From: an uncultured Alphaproteobacteria bacterium
GTDB lineage: Bacteria; Pseudomonadota; Alphaproteobacteria; HIMB59; GCA-002718135
Direction: 5' to 3'
Assembly: GCA_902580765.1 (NCBI GenBank)
Contig: CACHLW010000001.1
Location: 1-41,142, forward strand
DNA length: 41,142 nucleotides
How positions within the stretch are numbered: the stretch's first letter is position 1; every line of letters begins with the position of its first letter. The notes beneath the pieces were generated by a model. The model was given only the letters and a program-made list of their open reading frames with translations. It had not been told where the DNA came from and did no database searches. This document shows, piece after piece, positions 18,932-26,782 of this stretch. The position numbers were made by a program, and so were the translations under genes.

Positions 18932-19797
18932 ATCTAGATTTAATACTTGGAATATTACAAATTGTTTTAATTGCAACAACACCTCTTGTTTTTGCTGGTA
19001 TAGGTGAGTTAGTAACAGAAAAATCTGGAGTATTAAATTTAGGTGTAGAAGGAATGATGTTGGTAGGTGCAGTTTCTGCTTTTATTATCTTAGTAATTAC
19101 TGGAAGTTATTTTTTAGCTTTTTTTGTATCTATATTATCTGGAATTATCATGTCTGGATTATTTGCTTTTCTAGTTCTATTTTTAATGTCAAATCAAATT
19201 GCTACAGGATTAGCATTAACTATTTTTGGAATAGGGTTGAGTTCCATGCTTGGCAAACAATATATTGGAACACCAATTGATGGTCTGTCACCATGGTTTT
19301 TTGTTATATTTTCTTTCTTAATTGTTTTTTTGGTTAGTTATTTTTTTTATAAAACTAAAGCTGGTTTGATTTTAAGAGCAGTAGGGGAATCTCATAATTC
19401 TGCACATGCATTAGGATATAGCGTTATTAAAATTAGATTTTTATCAATTATATTTGGAGGTTCTATGTGTGCTCTTGCAGGATCATATATTTCAATTTGT
19501 TATGCTCCAATGTGGCAAGAGGGTATGACAGCTGGACGAGGATGGATAGCATTAGCTTTAGTTGTATTTGCAACTTGGAAACCAGAAAGAGTACTTATTG
19601 GAGCTTATATATTTGGAGGCGTAACTATTCTTCAAATGAATCTTCAGGCTTTAGGTTTAAGATTTCCTGGTCAATTTTTTAGCATGGCGCCATATGTTGC
19701 AACTATTATAGTATTAGTGTTAATTTCTAGTAATAAATTAAGAATAAAACTTAGCGCACCAGCTTCATTAACTATTCCTTTTTATAAAGGCAGATAA
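18928..19797 (+). CDS. ABC importer permease 2 (BMP family)
   Basis: Second inner-membrane permease, 289 aa with 8-9 predicted helices. The N-terminal sequence LVFAGIGELVTEKSGVLNLG and VEGMMLVGA mark the YufQ/NupQ subgroup that pairs with permease 1. It is coupled to permease 1 by a 4-nt overlap. It is followed by a 106-bp gap before the binding-protein gene, the largest break in the plus arm. Confidence 0.92.
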   Translation: MNLDLILGILQIVLIATTPLVFAGIGELVTEKSGVLNLGVEGMMLVGAVSAFIILVITGSYFLAFFVSILSGIIMSGLFAFLVLFLMSNQIATGLALTIFGIGLSSMLGKQYIGTPIDGLSPWFFVIFSFLIVFLVSYFFYKTKAGLILRAVGESHNSAHALGYSVIKIRFLSIIFGGSMCALAGSYISICYAPMWQEGMTAGRGWIALALVVFATWKPERVLIGAYIFGGVTILQMNLQALGLRFPGQFFSMAPYVATIIVLVLISSNKLRIKLSAPASLTIPFYKGR

Positions 19798-19903
19798 ATA
19801 TCCACTTTTTTTTTGCTATATTCATATAGAATTATTGATCAAACCTGTTTGTATATATTAAGTATATAGTTGAGTAATCGTTATATTAGCAGGTGAGGTT
19901 AAA
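19798..19903 (+). promoter_or_regulatory. Leader region of the binding-protein gene
   Basis: A 106-bp gap in an otherwise gapless operon. It holds a T9 run just after the permease stop and an inverted repeat CTATAT-TC-ATATAG (19816-19829). A second pair of TATATA arms (19852-19857 and 19863-19868) and an AGGTGAGG Shine-Dalgarno follow. A separate promoter for the binding protein is likely, but I could not choose a -35/-10 pair. No known riboswitch sequence core was recognised. Confidence 0.45.
19891..19898 (+). promoter_or_regulatory. Strong Shine-Dalgarno sequence of the BMP gene
   Basis: AGGTGAGG ends 5 nt before the ATG at 19904 and is among the strongest ribosome-binding sites seen in the window. 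Most other genes here are coupled by overlap or lack a clear site, so it points to high translation of the binding protein. Confidence 0.7.
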
Positions 19904-20971
19904 ATGATTAGAATAATAACTTTTTTATCTACTTTTTTGGTATTTGCATTTGGTTCAGTATATGCAGACCCTAAAAAAGTTGGATTTATATACATAGGTC
20001 CTCCAGGTGATCATGGTTGGACATATATGCATGATGTAGGTAGAAAATATATGGAAAGCCAACTTGGTGACTCTATTACTACTACTTATCTTGAAAATAT
20101 TCCTGAAAACGCAGATGCAGTGAGAGCAATCCGAAAGCTAGCAGACTCAGGACATGATTTAATTTTTACAACGTCTTTCAACTATATGGATCAGACACAT
20201 GAAGTAGCTAAGGATTTTCCTGATATAAAATTTGAACACGCTACTGGGTATATCCAAGCAGATAACGTTGCAACGTATTCAGCTAGATTTTACGAGGGTA
20301 GAATGATTGAAGGCCATATTGCTGGTCATATGACTGAAACTAATACTATTGGTTATATTGCTTCATTCCCTATTCCAGAAGTTGTAAGAGGAATTAATGC
20401 ATTTTATCTAGCGGCTTCAAAAGTAAATCCTGATATCAAAATGAAAATCATTTGGGTATTTACTTGGTACGACCCAGGTAAAGAAGCTGATGCAGCTAAT
20501 ACATTAATTAATCAAGGAGCTGACATAATTGTTCAGCATACTGATACATATGCTCCTTGCCAAGCTGCTCAAAAAGCGGGTGTTTATGCATTTGGTCAAG
20601 CTTCAAACCAAGAAGAATTTTGTCCTGATGCACATTTAACTTCAATTGAAGATATTTGGGGCCCTTACTATGCTGAAAGAGCAAAAGCTGTTGTGGACGG
20701 CACTTGGTCTTCTGGTGATACTTGGGATGGTATGGATAAAGGTATGGTTGTAATGTCACCATATAATACAAAACTTATGCCAGCAAGTTTAATTCAAGAA
20801 GCAGTAAATATGGAAGTTGGAATTAAAGATGGAACAATCCATCCTTTCACGGGTCCAATTTACAATCAAGCTGGTGAGCTTGTTGTTCCTGAAGGTGAAG
20901 TAGCGCCTGATGGAATGTTACTTGGAATGAACTTTTATGTTCAAGGTATTGACGGCGAAGTACCACAATAA
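19904..20971 (+). CDS. BMP-family substrate-binding protein of the purine/nucleoside importer
   Basis: Periplasmic binding protein, 355 aa. A Sec signal peptide (about 1-21, ending SVYA) precedes the mature start DPKKVGFIY. The motif YIGPPGDHGWTYMHDVG and the overall length place it in the BMP/PnrA family, whose known ligands are purine nucleosides and related compounds. It completes the importer encoded upstream. It has its own leader, a strong ribosome-binding site and a downstream hairpin, as is common for highly expressed binding proteins. Confidence 0.93.
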   Translation: MIRIITFLSTFLVFAFGSVYADPKKVGFIYIGPPGDHGWTYMHDVGRKYMESQLGDSITTTYLENIPENADAVRAIRKLADSGHDLIFTTSFNYMDQTHEVAKDFPDIKFEHATGYIQADNVATYSARFYEGRMIEGHIAGHMTETNTIGYIASFPIPEVVRGINAFYLAASKVNPDIKMKIIWVFTWYDPGKEADAANTLINQGADIIVQHTDTYAPCQAAQKAGVYAFGQASNQEEFCPDAHLTSIEDIWGPYYAERAKAVVDGTWSSGDTWDGMDKGMVVMSPYNTKLMPASLIQEAVNMEVGIKDGTIHPFTGPIYNQAGELVVPEGEVAPDGMLLGMNFYVQGIDGEVPQ

Positions 20972-20984
20972 TTAAAATTCTTAT

Positions 20985-21019
20985 AACCCTCTCTCTTTTA
21001 AAGGGAGAGGTTTAATTCT
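20985..21019 (+). terminator. Hairpin after the BMP gene (terminator or mRNA stabiliser)
   Basis: An 8-bp stem CCTCTCTC/GGGAGAGG (20988-20995 with 21003-21010, one G-U pair) encloses a 7-nt loop. It can extend by two A-T pairs beyond one mismatch, and is followed by a short U-rich stretch (TTTAATTCTT). It is the only GC-rich hairpin I found between genes in this window. It may partly terminate transcription or protect the binding-protein mRNA, while the phosphoribosyltransferase gene begins only 20 nt further on. Confidence 0.65.
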
Positions 21020-21038
21020 TAATTTCAAAGGAAGATTT

Positions 21039-21542
21039 ATGTCTGATTTACATATTAGTTGGGACGAATATAGAAGTAAAACAGAAGATTTAGCAAAACA
21101 AATTCATAAGGATGGATGGCAATTTAATCAGGTTGTATGTATCGCAAAAGGAGGTATGAGAGTAGGGGATGTAATGGCAAGAATATTTGATGTTCCCTTA
21201 GCAATTCTTTCTGTCGAATCATATAAAGGTGAAGGGGTAAAAAATAAAAGAGGTGCAATTACATTTTCAAGAGATTTAGCAAAAACAAGTCCTAATATTG
21301 GATCAAAAGTTTTAATAGTAGATGATTTGGCAGACTCAGGAATTACTCTTAAAAAAAGTATTGATTGGTTAAATCATACTTATGGTTTTTATATAGATGA
21401 ACCAATAAGAACTGGAGTTTTGTTTTATAAATCAGTATCTTCGTTTAAACCAAATTATTATGTTGATTATTTAGAAGATTCTCCTTGGATACATATGCCT
21501 TATGAGGTTTATGAAACTATGAAACCAGAAGAACTTGGTTAA
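21039..21542 (+). CDS. Purine phosphoribosyltransferase (xanthine/guanine type)
   Basis: PRPP-dependent type I phosphoribosyltransferase, 167 aa. The PRPP loop is VLIVDDLADSG (91-101), and the upstream CIAKGGMRVGDVMA (34-47) provides the PPi loop. Sequence and size resemble Gpt/Xpt enzymes that turn xanthine or guanine into nucleotides, which fits its place at the end of the purine island. It would let the cell choose between salvage and catabolism of imported bases. A Shine-Dalgarno AAAGGAAG precedes the ATG. The 3' end overlaps the convergent nitroreductase gene by 4 nt. Confidence 0.82.
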   Translation: MSDLHISWDEYRSKTEDLAKQIHKDGWQFNQVVCIAKGGMRVGDVMARIFDVPLAILSVESYKGEGVKNKRGAITFSRDLAKTSPNIGSKVLIVDDLADSGITLKKSIDWLNHTYGFYIDEPIRTGVLFYKSVSSFKPNYYVDYLEDSPWIHMPYEVYETMKPEELG

Positions 21543-22216
21543 AAAATTGAAGTAATTTCCTCAAACTTTTTCTTTTGTTTTGCAAACTTTGGAACTTTTA
21601 CATCTTTATCTGGTCGTCCAACAATAAGTAAAACAAAAGGTTTTTCATTACTAGGTCTTTTCAAAATTTTATTAAGAAATGTCATTGGGCTTGGTGTGTG
21701 TGTTAACATTGCTAAGCCAGAAAAATGTAAACAAGTAATTAATATACCAGTAGCTATACCGACAGACTCTTTTACATAATAATTTTTTATTTTCTTATTT
21801 TTTGAAACAGAAAATTTTTTCTCAAATATAGCTATTAAATAAGGTGCATTTTCAATAAATTTTTTATTTTCATCAGTTCCTAAAGGAGTTAATGCATCTA
21901 ACCATTCTTTAGGAGCTTTGTACTTATAAAAATTTTCTTCTTCTTTTTCTGCTTCTATTCTAATCTTCTTTTTTACGTTTTTATTTTTTATTACTACAAA
22001 ATGCCAAGGTTGAAGATTTGCTCCACTTGGTGCTGATCCCGCCGATAAGATCGCATTTTTTATAATATTTATATCGATTTTATCTTTTGAAAATTCACGT
22101 ATGCTTCTTCTTTCTTTAATTTTATTATAAAATTTTTTTGAATTAATCTTCATTTCTTTGATAGTTTGATTTGAAAATTTTAAATCTTCAGCTATGTATT
22201 TTTTAACTTTATGCAT
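21539..22216 (-). CDS. Nitroreductase-fold flavoprotein, iodotyrosine deiodinase-like
   Basis: FMN enzyme of 225 aa. RRSIREF (36-42) and APSGANLQPWHF (62-73) give the FMN-binding nitroreductase core. In the active-site lid it has Glu93, Tyr97 and Lys118 at the same spacing (E-x3-Y-x20-K) as the residues that clamp the amino-acid part of halotyrosine in vertebrate and bacterial iodotyrosine deiodinases. YYVKESVGIATGI and the C-terminal VGRPDKDVKVP also match that subfamily. Reductive dehalogenation of iodo- or bromotyrosine is therefore more likely than generic nitroreduction. Its start overlaps the opposite small gene by 6 bp. Confidence 0.78.
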   Translation of the reverse strand: MHKVKKYIAEDLKFSNQTIKEMKINSKKFYNKIKERRSIREFSKDKIDINIIKNAILSAGSAPSGANLQPWHFVVIKNKNVKKKIRIEAEKEEENFYKYKAPKEWLDALTPLGTDENKKFIENAPYLIAIFEKKFSVSKNKKIKNYYVKESVGIATGILITCLHFSGLAMLTHTPSPMTFLNKILKRPSNEKPFVLLIVGRPDKDVKVPKFAKQKKKFEEITSIF

Positions 22217-22399
22217 TGGTTAGTTATTATTATTGGGATACTATTAATTTCTCTATCAATTAGTAATCCTCTATACAAACTAATTATAAAAAAACGAATA
22301 AGATTTAATCTTTTTATTGAAATCCTGTTCAGGATAATAATGTTTTTAGTTAGTGTAATTATTATTTTTCTAGGTTTGTACTTAGAGAGTATTTCTTAA
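22211..22399 (+). CDS. Small two-helix membrane protein, unknown function
   Basis: A 62-aa hydrophobic protein with two likely membrane helices (about 2-20 and 36-58) joined by a basic loop (LIIKKRIRF). No family is recognised. Its ATG at 22211 lies inside the first two codons of the opposite nitroreductase gene (shared ATGCAT), and its stop overlaps the rhodanese gene by 4 nt. Both flanks are therefore tightly constrained. The clean membrane topology supports a real gene, though expression is unproven. Confidence 0.55.
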   Translation: MHWLVIIIGILLISLSISNPLYKLIIKKRIRFNLFIEILFRIIMFLVSVIIIFLGLYLESIS

Positions 22400-22728
22400 T
22401 ATCTTCTTATATTTCTGTCAATTAAAGCAGCCCATGCGTCTATTCCGCCAAGTACATTAACACAATGATTATACCCTTGTGCTTTAAGCCATTTACATAC
22501 AGCTTGGCTTCTTGTGCCGGTATGACACATTACAAAAATATTTTTTTTCTTATCTAACTCAGTGTATCTTTTAGCAATCTCTGAAAGTTTCATGTGTATT
22601 GTACCTTTAATATGGGCATGATCTCTTTCAGTATCTTCTCTTACATCTATAATTTGAATTTTTTTGTCATCTTGCTTGAGCTCATTTAATTTATGAACTG
22701 TAATTTCACTGCTACTGTAAAGATCCAT
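22396..22728 (-). CDS. Rhodanese-like sulfurtransferase
   Basis: Single-domain rhodanese of 110 aa, probably cytosolic. IIDVRED (26-32) and the active-site loop MCHTGTRS with the persulfide-forming Cys68 are clear, and the C-terminal LGGIDAW completes the fold. This GlpE-like type moves sulfane sulfur between small molecules or proteins. The physiological partner is not evident from neighbours. It is separated from the next plus-strand gene by a 109-bp gap. Confidence 0.92.
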   Translation of the reverse strand: MDLYSSSEITVHKLNELKQDDKKIQIIDVREDTERDHAHIKGTIHMKLSEIAKRYTELDKKKNIFVMCHTGTRSQAVCKWLKAQGYNHCVNVLGGIDAWAALIDRNIRRY

Positions 22729-22837
22729 TAGATTATCTTATTATAAATACTACTAGATTTCTACTATTTTAAATAAAATTAATTTTAAAAATTAAATTTG
22801 TTATTTCTAAGTTTTTCATGTATGAGCGCATATCATT

Positions 22838-23137
22838 ATGACGAAGAAAATAACTTTTTCAGCTTTTGGTAGAGATTCATATTATCACAGAGATTGGTTC
22901 AAAAAAAATGGTTTCAAATTCGATAGAAGTTCTAGAAAATGGACTGTAGAAAATTTACCAATAGATAATGCAGAAGAATTTGCCAGTTATTGTAGAAAAT
23001 ACGGTTTAACATTTGAACGATCTGATAGAATGATTACAGAATTTGATTACGCAGATTATCTCTGGGATGGAAGAAGAGATGAATTTATGAAACCTTCTGA
23101 AAATATTGAAATTCCACAACCAAAAAATAAAATCTAA
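22838..23137 (+). CDS. Hypothetical basic 99-aa protein
   Basis: No family recognised. The protein is rich in aromatic and charged residues. Its first half, DSYYHRDWFKKNGFKFDRSSRKW (split here: DSYYHRDWFKK then NGFKFDRSSRKW, residues 13-35), resembles the K.LGF.WD...K.W pattern seen in several small nucleic-acid-associated domains. That resemblance is only suggestive. The C-terminus (RRDEFMKPSENIE) looks unstructured. It lies alone between the rhodanese gene and the EamA gene and starts just after a 109-bp gap. Confidence 0.6.
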   Translation: MTKKITFSAFGRDSYYHRDWFKKNGFKFDRSSRKWTVENLPIDNAEEFASYCRKYGLTFERSDRMITEFDYADYLWDGRRDEFMKPSENIEIPQPKNKI

Positions 23138-23140
23138 TTT

Positions 23141-24058
23141 TTGTTTAATAAATTATTATCAAATAATTTAATACTTATTATAATTTTAGCTGCAATTTGG
23201 GGGTCTTCTTTTTTTGTTATTAAAATTAGTCTGTCTAGTTTTACACCTACAAGTATTGCTTCCTTAAGATTAATTATAGCATCAATTTTCTTAATTATTT
23301 TATATTATTCATATAACAATCATCCTAAATTAAATCTCGATTTAGTTTTAATTCTTTCTTTTATTGGCATTACTGGAAATTTTTTACCATTCTATCTGAT
23401 TAGTTGGGCTGAACAACACATTCCATCTTCTACTGCAGGGTTATTAATGTCGGTTGGTCCCTTAATAACATTACTAATGTCTCATGTTTTAACTTCAGAC
23501 GATAAGTTTACTTGGGTTAAATTTTTATCAATTATTATAGGTTTTGTAGGTATTATTTTTATTTTAGATATAAGTAAATTTAATTTTCAAGATGAAAACT
23601 ACATTAGTACTTTAGCAAAAATTTTTGTGATTATAGCTGCATTTGGCTATATGATTTCAAATATTGCTGCTTATAATAAATTAAAGAAATTAAGCCCTAT
23701 TTCGATTACTACTTTTGCTACATTATTTGGAGCGATAATATCATTACCCTTTTTATTCTATGATTTTATTAATTATGAGAATAATATTAATAAGATTTCT
23801 TTAATTTCTATTATTTATTTAGGTGTTTTTCCAACAGCTATTGCATTTCATATGCGCTATCATATAGTTAAAAAATCTGGTCCGGTTTTCTTGTCTTATG
23901 TTGCCTATTTAATTCCTGTTTTTGCATTAATATGGGGATTCATATTTCTTTCTGAACAAATAGTATTTAGTTCTGTAGTCGGAATTATTTTAGTTTTTAT
24001 TGGTCTGTTTGTTGGGCAAAAAAAATCAATGAGTAAAATATCCGTAAAAAACATATAA
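23141..24058 (+). CDS. EamA-family (DMT) transporter, second copy
   Basis: Inner-membrane protein of 305 aa with about ten helices and two EamA repeats. The N-terminal AAIWGSSFFVIK is the hallmark of the RhaT/YdcZ-type exporters, and the second repeat carries FPTAIAFHMRYHIVKKSGP. The start appears to be TTG at 23141, 3 nt after the previous stop, since no ATG occurs early in the frame. It is unlike the first EamA protein at 4964-5857. Substrate unknown. Confidence 0.85.
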   Translation: MFNKLLSNNLILIIILAAIWGSSFFVIKISLSSFTPTSIASLRLIIASIFLIILYYSYNNHPKLNLDLVLILSFIGITGNFLPFYLISWAEQHIPSSTAGLLMSVGPLITLLMSHVLTSDDKFTWVKFLSIIIGFVGIIFILDISKFNFQDENYISTLAKIFVIIAAFGYMISNIAAYNKLKKLSPISITTFATLFGAIISLPFLFYDFINYENNINKISLISIIYLGVFPTAIAFHMRYHIVKKSGPVFLSYVAYLIPVFALIWGFIFLSEQIVFSSVVGIILVFIGLFVGQKKSMSKISVKNI

Positions 24059-24144
24059 TACTAATAAAACAGCAATAAAAATAGACACATTTTTGAAGTT
24101 AAAGTATTTCATTTATGGTTGAAATTTATTTTTTTATAGTTCAA

Positions 24145-24150
24145 TATACT
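24145..24150 (+). promoter_or_regulatory. -10 box placed for a leaderless TrpB2 transcript
   Basis: TATACT ends 6 nt before the ATG at 24157, so the predicted transcription start coincides with the start codon. No Shine-Dalgarno sequence is present. A TTGAAA at 24119-24124 could be the -35, but the 20-bp spacer is long. Confidence 0.45.
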
Positions 24151-24156
24151 TTTATT

Positions 24157-25521
24157 ATGAGCGACTCAATTAAATACTTACTTGAAGAAAATAAAGCACC
24201 AAAGTTTTGGTATAATATTAATGCAGACTTACCAAGTCCACCACCACCACCATTACACCCTGGAACTAAACAACCAGCTGGTCCTGATGACTTTGCTCCT
24301 TTATTTCCAATGAGTTTAATTATGCAAGAAGTTTCTACCGAAAGAGAAATAGAAATTCCTGAGCCAGTAAGAGAAGTATACAAACAATGGAGACCTTCTC
24401 CTTTATTTAGGGCAAGAAGGTTAGAAAAGTTTTTAGATACACCAGCTAAAATTTATTACAAATATGAGGGTGTTAGTCCTACAGGAAGTCACAAACCAAA
24501 TACTGCAGTTCCGCAAGCATTTTTTAATAAAGAAGAAGGAATTAGTAAAATTTTTACTGAAACGGGCGCAGGTCAGTGGGGAAGTTCATTAGCTTTTGCA
24601 GGTCAGATCTTTGGTATAGATATAGAAGTTTTCATGGTTAAGGTTAGTTTTGATCATAAACCTTACAGAAAATTAATGATGCAATCGTTCGGCGCTAACT
24701 GTCACGCTAGTCCATCTAATTTAACTGACTTCGGTAACAAGTTATTATCAGAAAATCCTGATAACCCTGGTAGTTTGGGAATAGCTATATCAGAAGCAAT
24801 AGAAGCAACTGTTAAAAGTGGAGGTAAAGCAAAATACTCACTTGGAAGTGTTTTAGGCCACGTTCTAATGCATCAAACTATAAATGGTAATGAAGCTATT
24901 ATGCAAATGGAGATGGCTGGAGATTATCCTGATATTATTGTTGGCTGTACAGGTGGCGGCAGTAATCTTTCTGGATTGATGTTTCCATTTTTAGGACAAC
25001 AATTAAGAGGTGGTCAAAAAATTGATATAATTGGTTGCGAGCCTGCATCATGTCCTTCATTTACTAAGGGTAAGTATGCTTATGATCATGGTGATATGGC
25101 AAAAATGACTCCGTTGATTAAAATGCATACTCTTGGATCTGACTTCTTACCGCCGGCTAATCACTCTGGTGGATTAAGATACCATGGCATGTCTTATCAT
25201 TTAAGCCACTTATATGAGTTAGGTCTAATGAGAGCAAAGGCTTACGGTCAAAAAGATTGTTTTGAAGCTGGTTTAACCTTTGCAAAACAAGAAGGAATTA
25301 TTCCTGCTCCAGAAGGAAACCATGCAATCAAAGGTGCTATTGATGCAGCTTTAGAATGTAAAGAAAAAGGTGAGTCAAAAACTATTCTCTTTAATTTATG
25401 TGGCCATGGATATTTTGATATGTCAGCTTATGATGATTATCTAAATGGATCAATGGCTGATGATGTTATTGATGATGATGGCATAGGTAAATCTATTTCT
25501 CAAATACCTGAAGTAGCGTAA
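24157..25521 (+). CDS. TrpB2-type tryptophan synthase beta homologue (PLP enzyme)
   Basis: PLP-dependent enzyme of 454 aa in the TrpB2 group, distinguished from TrpB1 by its longer N-terminus (PSPPPPPLHPGT, 26-37). The cofactor lysine is K113 in GSHKPNTA, the catalytic region has TETGAGQWGSS, and the phosphate loop is GCTGGGSNL. TrpB2 proteins can make tryptophan from indole and serine and are thought to act in indole salvage or serine deamination. A start at 24115 would add 14 hydrophobic residues with no counterpart, so 24157 is preferred. No trpA lies nearby. A DUF1015-serC-serA operon follows after 46 nt. Confidence 0.9.
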   Translation: MSDSIKYLLEENKAPKFWYNINADLPSPPPPPLHPGTKQPAGPDDFAPLFPMSLIMQEVSTEREIEIPEPVREVYKQWRPSPLFRARRLEKFLDTPAKIYYKYEGVSPTGSHKPNTAVPQAFFNKEEGISKIFTETGAGQWGSSLAFAGQIFGIDIEVFMVKVSFDHKPYRKLMMQSFGANCHASPSNLTDFGNKLLSENPDNPGSLGIAISEAIEATVKSGGKAKYSLGSVLGHVLMHQTINGNEAIMQMEMAGDYPDIIVGCTGGGSNLSGLMFPFLGQQLRGGQKIDIIGCEPASCPSFTKGKYAYDHGDMAKMTPLIKMHTLGSDFLPPANHSGGLRYHGMSYHLSHLYELGLMRAKAYGQKDCFEAGLTFAKQEGIIPAPEGNHAIKGAIDAALECKEKGESKTILFNLCGHGYFDMSAYDDYLNGSMADDVIDDDGIGKSISQIPEVA

Positions 25522-25567
25522 TTTAAGTTTAAATTTTTTTTTATTTAATTAAAGGTGTTTCTTTATT

Positions 25568-26782
25568 ATGGTTGAAATTAAACCTTTTAAAGGAACACGT
25601 CCTTACAACGAAGATGCAAAAAATTTAATTGCTCCTTCTACTGATCATTTAAGTATTGAAAATATAGAAATATTTAAAAAAAATAATTATTGGAATTATT
25701 TAAAAATTTTGAATCCTGTTGGTCAATTAAAAGAAGCAGATACTCTCTTAGAAGCTAAATCACATTTTAATGAAATGAAACAAAATGACGTAATTAAAAA
25801 AGATAAAGAATTATTTTATTACATTTATCAAATTGAATTTAAAGGCCATACTCAACTAGGTTTTTTATCTCTTTCTAAAATTTCAGATTTTGTAGATGAA
25901 AAAATTAAAGCACATGAAAAAATTTATGAAACAAGGATGAGAGAAAGAGCAGAGCAAATGTTAAATATAAAAACACAAATTGGTCCTATTTATGTGGTAT
26001 ATAAAAAAAATAATAAAATAAAAGATTTATTATCCTCTATAATATCAAATACACCAGATTATGATTTTGAAAGTTTTGATAAATCTATTCATAAACTTTG
26101 GTGTGTCTCTGATGAATCTTTCATCAAAAACCTATCTTCTTTGTTTATAAATGAGGTAGATAATTTTTATATTGCAGATGGACATCATAGAATGGGTGCA
26201 ATGAAAATTATTGGTGAATTAAATTATAATAAAAATATTTTACAAGAAGATTTTATGATAGCAGCGTTTCCCACTGATGAAGCTAAAATATTTGATTATA
26301 ATAGAGTTGTTAAAGATTTAAATGGTTTGACTGAAGAAAAGTTTTTAGACATTCTTTCTGAAAACTTCAAAATAAAAAATGAAAAAAATCCATTTAAACC
26401 TCAAACAAATAAACAATTTGGAATGTATCATGAAAAAAAATGGTATTCATTGTATTTTAAAAGTGAATTAAAAACTGATAATTTTGTTGATACATTAGAT
26501 ATTAATATTTTAAACAATTTCATTTTCAAAAAACATTTAAATATATCTGATGTTAATAATGATGAAAGAATAAGATTTATTGCCGGATGTCATGGTTTGG
26601 AAGCTTTAGAAAAAAAAGTTGATGAAAATAATGACAGTGTGGCATTTTCTATCTTCCCATCTTCAATAAGTGATGTTATTACAGTCGCGAATAAAAATTT
26701 GACTATGCCCCCTAAATCAACTTGGTTTGATCCAAAACCTTTAGATGGCTTAGTAGTTTATGAGTTTGAAAAAAATGTATGA
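25568..26782 (+). CDS. DUF1015 family protein
   Basis: Protein of unknown biochemical function, 404 aa. The N-terminus KPFKGTRPYNEDAKNLIAP and the motif DGHHRMGA (204-211) identify DUF1015. The DGHHR motif is reminiscent of ParB/sulfiredoxin-fold serine kinases such as archaeal SerK. With serC directly downstream (4-nt overlap), this suggests a role in phosphoserine/serine exchange, but that is my inference. AAGGTG at 25552-25557 is a good Shine-Dalgarno. It is the first gene of a three-gene operon. Confidence 0.85.
   Translation: MVEIKPFKGTRPYNEDAKNLIAPSTDHLSIENIEIFKKNNYWNYLKILNPVGQLKEADTLLEAKSHFNEMKQNDVIKKDKELFYYIYQIEFKGHTQLGFLSLSKISDFVDEKIKAHEKIYETRMRERAEQMLNIKTQIGPIYVVYKKNNKIKDLLSSIISNTPDYDFESFDKSIHKLWCVSDESFIKNLSSLFINEVDNFYIADGHHRMGAMKIIGELNYNKNILQEDFMIAAFPTDEAKIFDYNRVVKDLNGLTEEKFLDILSENFKIKNEKNPFKPQTNKQFGMYHEKKWYSLYFKSELKTDNFVDTLDINILNNFIFKKHLNISDVNNDERIRFIAGCHGLEALEKKVDENNDSVAFSIFPSSISDVITVANKNLTMPPKSTWFDPKPLDGLVVYEFEKNV

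Noticed and set aside
19798-19903. A purine riboswitch in the leader of the importer's binding-protein gene.
   Set aside because: Context made it attractive, but I could not find the conserved purine-aptamer core or a three-way-junction fold. Only short AT-only inverted repeats are present.
6662-21542. Horizontal acquisition of the purine island.
   Set aside because: No integrase, transposase, tRNA or flanking repeats are seen, and base and codon use look like the neighbouring housekeeping genes.
24115-24156. An earlier ATG for the TrpB2 gene, with ATGGTTGAAATT matching the start of the DUF1015 gene.
   Set aside because: It adds 14 hydrophobic residues not expected in TrpB2, and a -10 box would then lie within the coding sequence. 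The shared bases look like chance in AT-rich DNA.
25520-25545. AATTTAA-GT-TTAAATT followed by nine T, as a possible terminator after TrpB2.
   Set aside because: The loop is too short unless the stem shrinks to about five A-T pairs, which would be unstable. Such sequences are common by chance here.
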